Source: Psoroptes ovis
Lineage: Eukaryota > Arthropoda > Arachnida > Sarcoptiformes > Psoroptidae
Length of the DNA: 64,000 nucleotides
Reading direction: 5' to 3'
Assembly: GCA_002943765.1 (NCBI GenBank)
Contig: PQWQ01000004.1
Location: forward strand, 992,001 to 1,056,000
Shown here: piece by piece, positions 37,101-49,100 of the stretch
How the letters are laid out: every line of letters starts with the position of its first letter
Numbering within the stretch: position 1 is the first letter of the stretch
Program-made: the position numbers and the translations under genes
The notes under the pieces: model-generated
Told to the model about the DNA's origin: nothing
The model's input: only the letters and a program-made list of their open reading frames with translations
Database searches by the model: none

Positions 37101-40100
37101 TATTTTTCATTATCATCATCAGCATTATTATTATCATTTCAATTCGAATACCAAATTAAATACAAGAAAAGAGGAGAAAAAATAAATAAATTTCGGTTAG
37201 ACATAAAGACACAAAAACACTAAAATAAATGTAAAAATAAATGCAAAAAAAAATCAAATAAAATAAAGTAAAATAAAACTAAAAATGTTGAAATAAAATA
37301 TCAATTTGAAATGTGAATACATTCATACTGGATACATTCATTTATATATATATCAATCTTTATATGCTATACTAAACATGTTCAAGTGGATAAATTATCA
37401 AATGAATTTTTTCATGTGTGTTGTTTGTTGTTTTGTTGTTGTTGTTGATGTTGTTGAAAATTTCAAACAAAAAATAATGAAATAAAATAAAGTAATGTGA
37501 AATAATGAATCCAAGAACATTAAAGCACAAAGCACAGAGAGAAACAAATTCAATTAAAAACAATAATGATAATAATATTAGATTGCCCCATAAGTCTTGT
37601 CGTTTTTTCAAATGAAAAAAAAATTTAAAAAAACGGCAAGAACTTATGGTACAACCCAATATTATATCATATACAAATAAACATTTTCGTTCTCTTCGTT
37701 TTTGTGTTCATTTTTAATTTAGCATAAGTGGTTTTATTTCATCGTTATTTCTCCACATTCAAAAAAAAAAAAAAAAAATGGAATTCATTTCAATTTGAAA
37801 ATAATAATTTTTCGAGTTGAATTGAATTGAATTGAATTTCGAATTCCATTTTGGAAAATTTGGTACATTTTGAGCAGTGTAGAGAGAGAGAGAGCTAAAA
37901 CACATAAAACAATTTGAAATTACAATTGAATTCATTCGTTATTATATTATAATGAATATCCATCTCTTCGGTTCCTTGTGTGTCTATGCATAAATGTGTT
38001 TTTTGGACAATGAAATGGACAATATTACTGCTGCTGTTACTATTATTTTGTAATTAACCCTTTTTCAACCATTATCCATTCATTCATTCATTTGTTCAAT
38101 GCATTTTTACCATTAATTTGCGTTAAAATACTCAAAAACACACCAAAATAACCATACATTATCAGTACCATACATCAGTATGTCCATAATAGCCATAGAC
38201 ACGAAATAATTGTCCTTTCTGGACAATTTCTGAATAATTTCAGGACCTTATTCATTCATTCATTCATTCTGGTATCATTTTTGGTCTCAAAATAATGTGA
38301 AGAAATGTAAAAATTCCAAAATTTGGACAAAAATTTTGGAATTTTTCCCTGTGTTTTTGTATTTCAGTAATTCAGTTATTCAGTCATGGACAGACCAAAG
38401 ACCAAAAACAAAAAGTAAAACAAAAATATTAATGAATTTTCATTTTTTTTCTACATTTTCTCTTGGCCAATCTCCTCACTATTCTATTGGCCACATTAAA
38501 AAATGACATTAAATCCAGAGAATACACTCTGAATAGAACAAACGAAAAAACATAAAAAGAATAAACCCTAAAAAATATTTCAAGTTATTCTAATGACATT
38601 TGAAAAAACAAAAAATTGAAAATAATAATGATAATAATAATAGGTTGTCCGCAAAGTTTTTGTCGGTCACATCGTAGAAAATCATTGGAAAATCGGAAAG
38701 AACTTTTCGGACAATCTAATGATAATAATAATTTTATTTTATTTTATTTTTCAATGTACAATTCACATTTTTGCAGAGATAAATGTGCATATTCAGCATG
38801 TGTGTGTGTGGACAACAACAAGCACTGATCATGATGATGATGATGATGATGATAATTTTCCCGAAAAAGACATTAGGGACATGAATTTTTTTGAATTGGA
38901 ATTTTTTTCCAATTTTGGATTTTCGCTGACAAAACACAAATAATTGAATAAAATGAATGAATGAATGACCTAAAGTTTTGAAGGATTTTTTCATGATTCT
39001 CGTCGCTTTTTGGGGGGCCAATAATTTTGGTGGATTCGAATTATTTTAGGAATAGTTTCATTGGCCCCTAGTTGGCCCCCAATGACACTCGCCCACTATC
39101 AAAGATTATCATTGATTATATCAGTGATTGTGTCAATGAATATTTTTGGTGGACGTACGTACAATCAATAGACAAAGATTAAAGAATATTGAATACAAAA
39201 GAATCAATCGAAGCATTCATATTGGATTGTCAAAGATCATTTGTATTGATAGAAAATGAAGAAAAATATAGAACTGAATGAAGGGATGAAAATTGAAATT
39301 CCAAAGAAGAAGAAATCTTAAATCATTTGTTATGATAATATTTTTCTTATCAGATTCTTGAGTTATTCGTAGATGATTCAATCCTTTTGTTATTATTTAT
39401 GTGCTTAGATATGTGTGTTTGAACGGTTCATTTGATTGATTCATTGATTTTTATTATTCTTATTATTATTATTATTATTCAACTCTTTAGATTATTGTTG
39501 ATGTAACAATGTTTTTGTTTGAAACATTTGTTATTCATCAGAATTTTCTTTATTTCAGCTTCTTTGATATTATAAAATCAATCAATTGAAGCGAATAATA
39601 ATAATAATAGGAAAAATGAATGAATTATTTCAAATGAATGATTTCAATGTATTAGGCTGTCCGCAAAGTTTTTGCCGGTTATATCGTAGAAAATCATTAG
39701 AAATTCGGTAAAAAATTTTCGGACAACCTAATAAATGATTTCAATGATCAAGGAAAAAGTAAAAGGGTTAACACACACATAGCAAAAACTTTAATCTTTC
39801 AAAAATGAAAATTATTGAAATAGAGAATTGAACCTTTTCGGAAAATAATTACATAATCGTATAAATGCATGTAAATGTAAATTTTATTCGAAAATTAATT
39901 TTGAAATTTGACAAATTTTCAAATGTGTAATTGACACATTATAACCCACGTACGAATACACATCAAATACACACATTAGTTTCAATCATTTTCAATCACT
40001 TTCAATCACTCATAATGCACCCTGTGAACCCAGCGAACCCTACTTACACCCACATACGCAGACACATAAAGAAACACCAGAATAAATTGGAAAAATTTAA

Positions 40101-43100
40101 ATTCAATAACTCGGGCATTTTATTCATTTATTCATTTAGAGTCATTTAATTAAATTCATTTGAATGTCTTTTGAATATTTGAATATAAAGACATTTATTG
40201 AATTTCAAACTATTTGTCAATATATTGACAAATACTGCGACAAACAACAAAATGAATATTTAATTAATTTTCTGAAAATTAATTGAAAAATCAAAAAATA
40301 ATGAAATAATAAAATAAAATAAAAGACCACGCGCTGTGTTTGTTTTAATTTCAAGCAAGCAAATATCACAAATGAATTTGATGAAATTGAAATGAAACAG
40401 AAGCGAAAAAACCAAAATCAAAATCAAATAAAAGTAAATTGTATTCGATTTTTGTTTTGTTTTCAAAAGAAGAAATACAATTTTCATTCTATTAGATTGT
40501 CCGAAAAATTCTTGCCGATTTTCAAATGTTTTTCAACCGAAAAAATCGGCAAAAACTTTTCGGACAACCTAATAAAATTGAAGAAATTGATAAAATTAAT
40601 TCAATTTCATTCGTATATTTAATTTATGAATGGTGATAAAATTGAAATTAGATGAGTGTGGAAAAAAAACAAAGTAAATTTTTCCAATTGTATTTTATTC
40701 ATTCGATAATAATGCACATAGGAAATTATTGTACATCACACTCATACACACACCCACAGAGACGCATCCACTATCATCAATACTAGAAAAACCAAATGAA
40801 GTGATACAAATGTGTGAAATGTGCCAAGTGATTGAAAACAAAGCCTAAAAAAATATTCGAAATTAATTTCATTCAAAATCAATTTTTATTTGCTTTGTTT
40901 TCATTCATTCATTCATTGGTTTTGCTTTGTATTTTGTAATATTGCTTCATCTATCGATTGATTGATTGATTGATTGATACATACATTCATATATGTTATC
41001 AATGAATATATACAAATATATATTAATTCAATACGAATGAATTGAAATGAATATTCATAAACAAACAAAAATGAAATGAAAACTGAACAAATTCCTGGCA
41101 AAAAAAAAAAAAAAATATTTGAATAAATCAATAAATTCCTGTATCAATTCATTCAATCATTATTATTATTATTATTATTGTATTTTGATTGAAATGAATA
41201 TACATGAAATTAAATATAAATATTCAGAATGAAATGAAATAAAAATATATTACGTTGTCCTAAAAGTTTTTTCCGATTATATCATAGGGAATCATGAGAA
41301 AATCGGCAAGAACTTATCGAACAACCTAATAATAAAATCAATTGAATGATTGAAATGCAATGGATATGCGTGTGTGTTTATGTTTCAATTTTTGCATTTC
41401 AGCGATTGATGCATCGCATTCATTTCTTAATGCGGGCAAAACGACATCAAATCATTATTGTTCCGTTTGATATAATAATAAATATAATTTTATTTATTCA
41501 TTTTTTGATTCAGATTCTTAGTTTTTCGTTTTCTCGGGTAATCAAATATTCATTCGACAAATTCATTTCGATTCCTTAATAATAATGGCAATAATAATAA
41601 AATCGCAATAATAATCATATAATAATATTTCCTGAATATATTCGAATGTATTAGGTTGTCCGAAAAGTTTTTGCCGATTATATCGTGGGGGGAATTATGA
41701 GAAAATTGGCAAGAACTTATCGGACAACTTAATAACAACAGCATGTAGAGACTAAGAGAGAGAAATATCATAATAATCATAATCATCATCTAACAACATC
41801 AAACATTCGAGATATATTGGCCTTGGTATTGTACCAAAAAAGAAATATTATTATTATTATTATTTAAAGATTATATTCATTTTGGGCCCGAAATGATTAT
41901 AAATAAATATATGTATTTATAAATGTAGTTTATGTTATGTAGAATACATGTTTCTATGAACAGGAAAAAAATGGAAAAAATCGAAATCAAATTACAGATT
42001 CAATGATTTGATGTTATTAGATTGTCCGAAAAGTTCTGGCCAATTTTCCAATAATTTTCTACGATATAATCGACAAAAACTTTACGGGCAACAATCTAAT
42101 ATATATTTTGATGTTTCGATTTTGATTTGAAAATAATCAATGAATGATGATGAGATCGAGAGAGAGGAAGAGAGAGAATATCGAATAGAAGGAGCCTGAG
42201 AATTCTAGATTCATTGGATTCAAAGATTGAAAATAAGATGAAGAAAAATGATGAAAATCCCCGAGATCAAATATGAAAACCTAATTATTTGGGCAACAAA
42301 CAAACAAGCAAAATTCATTTCAAAATCAGTGTTTTGGACATTTTTTTTTTTTTTGCTTCTTCATCATCCATGGATTCTCTTAACATGGAAAATTTACACA
42401 AATAAACACAAACGAATTTGAGCGAAGGTCTTTAATGAATGAATTAGCGAGTGTAAACAAAATGAAATGGAAAAAATGGTCAAATCAAATTCCAATTTGT
42501 TACAACAACAACAACATTCAAATGATGAATTCTGATTAATTCACATATAAATATATGTATTTATAGCTGGAAATTGAATGATTTGAAAATATAAATATAA
42601 ATATTAATATTATTACAGGGTTTTCAAGTTTTAATTCAGAGTTTTAAAGCTGATTTTCGTAGTTTTAAAATTAAATTTCGTAATTGTACAGTTTAAATTT
42701 TGTTTCAAAACTACGAAAATTAATTTTAAAACTACGAAAATCAATTTTAAAACTCCGAAAATTAATTTTAAAACTACGAAAATCAATTTCAAAACTCCGA
42801 AAATTATTTTTAAAACTACGAAAATTAATTTCAAAACTCCGAAAATCAATTTTAAAACTACGAAAATTAATTTTAAAACTACGAAATTCAATTTTAAAAC
42901 TACGAAATTCAATTTTAAAACTACGAAATTCAATTTTAAAACTACGAAAATTAATTTCAAAACTCCGAAAATCAATTTTAAAACTACGAAAATTAATTTT
43001 AAAACTACGAAATTCAATTTTAAAACTACGAAAATTAATTTTAAAACTACGAAATTCAATTTTAAAACTACGAAATTCAAGTTTAAAACTACGAAAATTA

Positions 43101-46100
43101 ATTTCAAAACTCCGAAAATCAATTTTAAAACTACGAAAATTAATTTTAAAACTACGAAATTCAATTTTAAAACTACGAAAATTAATTTTAAAACTACGAA
43201 ATTCAATTTTAAAACTACGAAATTCAAGTTTAAAACTACGAAAATTAATTTTAAAACTACGAAAATTAATTTTAAAACTTCGAATCAAAACTTGAAACCC
43301 TGTACTATTTGAAATTCTTATTTTTATAACAATTTAATGATATTTTTAACATTTCGTATTCTACACATTTGAATTCATTGATGAATAAAATATTATTATT
43401 ATTAATATAATTTCATTCAAGAAATTATGATTATTCTTAGGATTTTTCTTAAAGAACAATTTCGAACAGAATTTTCTTCGATTCATTTTGCATCAATTTT
43501 TCAAAATCAAAATTTTGTACCATTTACCAAAATATTTACTGCTTCACAAATATTTTCGCAGCATTTCACACACACACACAGACATACACACACAATCATG
43601 AATGAATGAAATAACCCTTGAAAAATGTATACAATTTTCTAACGGTTATTTTCTTTCATTTTCACCCCTGTTCTTCTTCTCCTTCTTCACCAATATTTTC
43701 ACAGTTGAATGGATAAGAATTTCTTCTCTTTTCTTTGCACATACTTTGGTTTATTTCTATTTTCTCTAAGCACAAACAAATCATCAAAGGTTCAATATTA
43801 TTATTGAAAGAGGTTAATGGAAATTGAGCGATTGAGCGAAATGAACATTATGGCTAAATGATTATTATTATTATGGTAAGCATAATAATGAATATTATCG
43901 TTGTCCGGTAAGTTCTGGTCGTTTTTCGAATTAAAAAAATCTGAAAAACGGCAAGAAGTTATGGGATAACCCAATAAATACAACAAACTAACATCATGTT
44001 GTTTGCAGTTTCAAGCAACAAACATAAACATGAAACAACAAGAAGAAAAGTTTTTGGGAAAAAATTTGAGAAAATTTCCAGAAAAATGGAATAATATGAA
44101 ATAATAAAAAGTTTATTTTTGTGAAAATAAAAATAAATTTAATGAAAAATCAATGAATGTATGGAATGGAATTGGATGGGGATGGAAAATGGCGAGAATT
44201 TTCATTTAATAAAATAATCATTTGATTCAATAGAAAATGATTATTTCATTGGATTGTCCCATAAGTTCTTGCCGTTTTTTAATTTTTTTTTCATTTAAAA
44301 AAACAGCCAGAACTTATGGGACAATCCTAATATATAAAAATAAAAATAAATGAAAAAATTCTATGAGGCAGAAGGTATGTATAGGAGGGTAAAGAATTGA
44401 AATTTTCAAATTTTCAATTCTTGTTTACTTTACTTTTTGTTTTGAAATAAAATGATGAAATTTTCAACTGCATCAAATCTTAAACAGCTTTGAAAATTAT
44501 GTTTGATCGAAGAAGATTTGGATTTTTTTTTTTTGGGAAAAGTTTTTAATATGCAATCATAATTGATTGCACAGAAAAACACGTGTTATTTATTGAGCAA
44601 GAAAAAACAATAAATCCAGGATTGCACCAATTGAATCAAATAATAATCATAGATTTCAAGAAGATTGTAGATTTCAAAGATTTTTTTAAAAAATTATTTA
44701 TATGAAGTATCGACTATGACTATAGAATATCAAATTGTCAACTTGTCAATTGACAAATTCAATTTTGATTGGATGGAATTGTATTTTTTTGGACTTTTTT
44801 TTTAAATTTCAAAAATATTAGAAGGTTGAGCTTTTGAGGATCATAATGATTTTCATTTTTTTGGATATTTTTTCAAAAATGTATTGAGTAGTTTTATGTG
44901 TGATTTTCGCCTAGCAGATTAATCAATTAGATTTGATGTATAATTAAAGTATAGATACTTTATGTGGTTACGGAATGAAAGATATTACGATTTCGAAAAG
45001 AGACAACATAAATTATTGAATGAAGCAAAAGAATGGTATAAAAAATCTGAAATATGCTATATTGATAAAATACAATTCCAATACGATGAGACATCAGACG
45101 AAGTTAAAGAAATCGATAAACTATATAAGTGAATGAATTACTATTTGAATAAAATTCAATATGCGAAAAATAAAGAAGAATTAGATAAACTCGAAAAAGA
45201 AATGAAAGAAGATGAAGATGATTTATTGAAAGAGTTTCCTATAATAACATAGAGTGATGCGGCCCCTGGAAAAAAATCGGAATAAAAGTTATCGCATCAT
45301 GTTTTTGGTCAATAGAGATGAAAAAAAGTCAATGACGGTCACCAACAATTCTTGACCCTTCCGGTCCAAAAAGGGGGTCAAAAGTCAATAATTGCTATAT
45401 CTCGGCCGTTTTAAGAGGTGAACTCTCAATTTTTTCAATAATTAAAGATTATCTAGTTATTAATCATTCGTGAAAATATCATTGCTTAACATGATCGGCA
45501 AACCGAAATATATCCATTTGAAGTTACCATTGTCATTATCATATGGGCTGCCAGTTGACGTGTACACGTCAAAACTGAAGTGCTCGGTGATTCGCTCAAC
45601 AACTGTTTAAATAGTCGCTTAGAGCACAAGCACTTCTATGTTCATCATCAATTGATGACCATTTAAGCCCGAGCATAATCATTTAATGACATTTCGGCAA
45701 CCACAGGACATAAACCACCATTTAACAGCCACCCTATATTATCTAAAATATATATCTAAAGAAATATTTACAAGAAAAAATATTTAAAAAAAAAAATTAA
45801 GAAAGAAAAATATTTACAAAGAAAAATCACTCTTCGATATCACTTTCGTTATCATCAAAAACCATTGGACCGCTATGATCGAAGATGTTTGTCAGAGCCT
45901 CGGCTGGGAGGAATCTCCGGTTTTCGTACTTGCCAAAACTCAGATAAAAAATCAGAGCTGCGACATGTGAACACGAACCAATGGTTCGGTTCCCGTTGGC
46001 ACAAGTACAATAATGGCCTAATATTGAATCAAGGTCATGGCCATTCGGTAGATATTTTACATAAACCCGGTAGGTCTTTGAATTGATATGCCTCGATCGA

Positions 46101-49100
46101 ACCACCCATCGAATCAAAGACATATCACCCACCATTTTTTCTATCAGCAATTGATCATTGTCAGATAGCATTTCTCCCAGGTATGTTATCGATTGTGATA
46201 GTTGATATGACCCAGTGAAAAATATTATCAATTGTTCTAGCGATAATTGCGGAAAATCTGCAAGATCATTGCTCCCCATGCTGATGAATATGTTCTTTTT
46301 ATAATTGAGATTATTATCTAGAACATATTGACCAAGATCGTTGTTGGTTAAATTCATTTTAAACATTCGCAGCACAATTACATCAACATTGTCCTTATCG
46401 CTCGTGAATCGCTTACAAAAATTGTTCACCAGATAGCAAGCGATTCTGCAATACGTCGATGCTTTCGGCAGCGATTGATTCAGAAATTGGTGATGTAGAA
46501 GCTTATATTTTTGAGCTATGACTCCATGCACTGACCAACGGATTTTGGTAACAAAGCGTGACTGATTGGATTCAGTTGTTGTTAACTGATTCCGTTGGCC
46601 TTTCAATGCTGGCATCATTACCTGATAACCAGACTGTTCCAAAAAAGACCGAACATCACGAAATCCTCGATCCAAAACAAAAATATCTCCTGTTAAAAGT
46701 AGCATAGAATTAATTGAGAACATTCAAAAAAATATGTATATTTGAACACTTACCTTTTCTTAAGAGTCGGGGCAATCCATTTGGGTTTTCGAGGATTCTT
46801 CTTAAAATAGTTGCATCATTGTCGCGTGCATAATACGGTCCGTATAGGTCTATGACGAAGCCATCAGTCGTGCATACCGTAAATGGTTTGCACAGGCTTG
46901 TCATTTTTTGACCCGAATAGGACTTGCGTTGATAAATGTTGTTTGACGACTTTTGATGGCGTAAATAAGTGCCATCACAAATGATCACCAATCTTCCATC
47001 AACATTATCGCACAATTTGCGCACCATCAATGATGTATGTTCATTGATCAGGCAATCTCGGTCCAGATTACCAGATCCAAATGACGTTGACAATATATCT
47101 GTTTCGAATGCATTCAATATTGCATCGATCTGATTCATGATATTGTTTTCAGTCATGTTCTTGTCAAACATCGTTGCAACTATTTTATTTGGTAGACCGG
47201 TCTTTAATTTTATCAAAAATGCAATCATTGCATTTTTAATTGATCTCTTGGGCGTGTTCCTCATCGATTTGATTTTGGAACAGAGGCCGTCAATTTGGTC
47301 CATTGTGTGACCTAGACAAAAAAAATTCATTTGAATCATATATTCAACATACTAAAAAGCCAAATAATGATAATTACCTGTCAAATCATAGATGTTATCA
47401 TCGTTGATTCGCTCTCTGTGTGCCACATCTGAACCATGAAGAAGGTAGAAGTAATCTTCGCTTTCTATTAACGTCGAAAGTTGATGTATTTCGATTTTAT
47501 ACATGTCTTTTCGATATAAAACATTGTGAACCAAATGACCTGGGCAGCAGCGGTTTCCCTTAGGAATTATTAGTTTACGCTGTTTAAAAACTTGTAAACG
47601 TGCTTCGGGTGGTACGAGTCTCAAACTCGTCTCACTTCCACAAATGAAACAATACCTGTGTGTCGAAATGCATCGTACATGCGGGACTTCAATCAAATCG
47701 TCATCTTTTTCTTCATAAATGTATGATTCATCTGAAGTTATTGAAGATTGTGATTTGATTGGAGATGAAAAATCCGATTCGCTATATGGTGTTGATATCG
47801 GATCACTTGGTGTTATTTCTGCCATTGATGTTGATGGCTGTGGGTCTCTTGATGCTGGTGGCTGTGAGTCACTTGAAGCTGATGGCTGTGGGTCTCTTGA
47901 TGTTGATGGCTGTGGGTCTCTTGATGCTGGTGGCTGTGAGTCACTTGAAGCTGATGGCTGTGGGTCACTTGAAGCTGATGTTTCAGATTCTTGTTTTCTT
48001 CGAAGTGAGTGAATTTTAGATACCTTCGAGTAACATGAGGAACAAACAAAATCATTGATTTTAATCGTTTTGCCCGTTGCTATGCGGACTTTTTCGATAT
48101 ATTCTTCATCTTTGACATGTTTATTATATCTATTAATTTTATATTGTAATAGTTTTTTGCAGATAGCACAATGCTTTCCGCGAATCGATATTTTTTGTTC
48201 GGACATTTTGACAAATTGCAACAATGTGTTGGAATCGTGAAATGGATGAAATGTGTTTGTTTTTATGCTTATTTATACAATATTTCACAGGTCCTTCGAC
48301 TTGGTTAGGCTTAATTTGTTAGACTCAGCCCATCGATAATTTCGGTATTGAAAAGACCAAATTGTAAGTAAATGCAAAAGAGTGAGAATGATTCATTGAA
48401 AAGGGAATAATTAAAATGATGAAGCGACATGGTCAGGTAAAAATCGAAATATAATATTATATTAGAAAAATATGAAAATGGAGAAACATGTGTAATGATA
48501 CTTCAATTTTCTATCAAGTTCAATGATTCTGCATAGCGATAGAGCGGTTCGGTTTTTAATTATAAAATACTTTATTTGTCGAATTTGACGAAATCAGCTA
48601 ATATTCGATGTGTATCGTGTCATTTCATAAAATCTAATGTGTTTTGATTGTGTGTTTGTAGGGAATATGTATAATAATGTCACAAGCCTCGCACCTGTGT
48701 GAAAAGTCAATTCTATTAGGCTCGGCCCATGGAGACGATTGTTTGTGTCTTTGATACCGACCCAATAGCTATGCAAAAATTATCTATCTATTATTTACCT
48801 ATCAAGGTATTAGCTTGAGGTCTTAGCCATATGTTAATCCTTTCTAGCGCCAGTTCCATTATCTTGTCTGACGCTGCTATAATCTTTCTCTTTGACAATT
48901 CATTTGCCGCTATTTCACTAATTCCTTCTGGCACCAGTTCAACAATTTCTTTGTCCATTTTGCCTACCGACTCATTCCTCATTGTCTCACAGCAAATATG
49001 GAAAAATAAAGGAGAATTATAGAAAATCATGAGATTTAAATAATAGAAATAATTAAAGTATTTAATCAAAAGAAAAAGAATTCTCGAAAATTCTCATTAT

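Noticed and set aside
42631..43295. Three overlapping open frames of 198-205 codons on both strands encoding heptad-like repeats
   Set aside because: They come entirely from a 21-bp tandem array whose length is a multiple of three; frames are open in several registers on both strands, as expected for the repeat and not for a gene.
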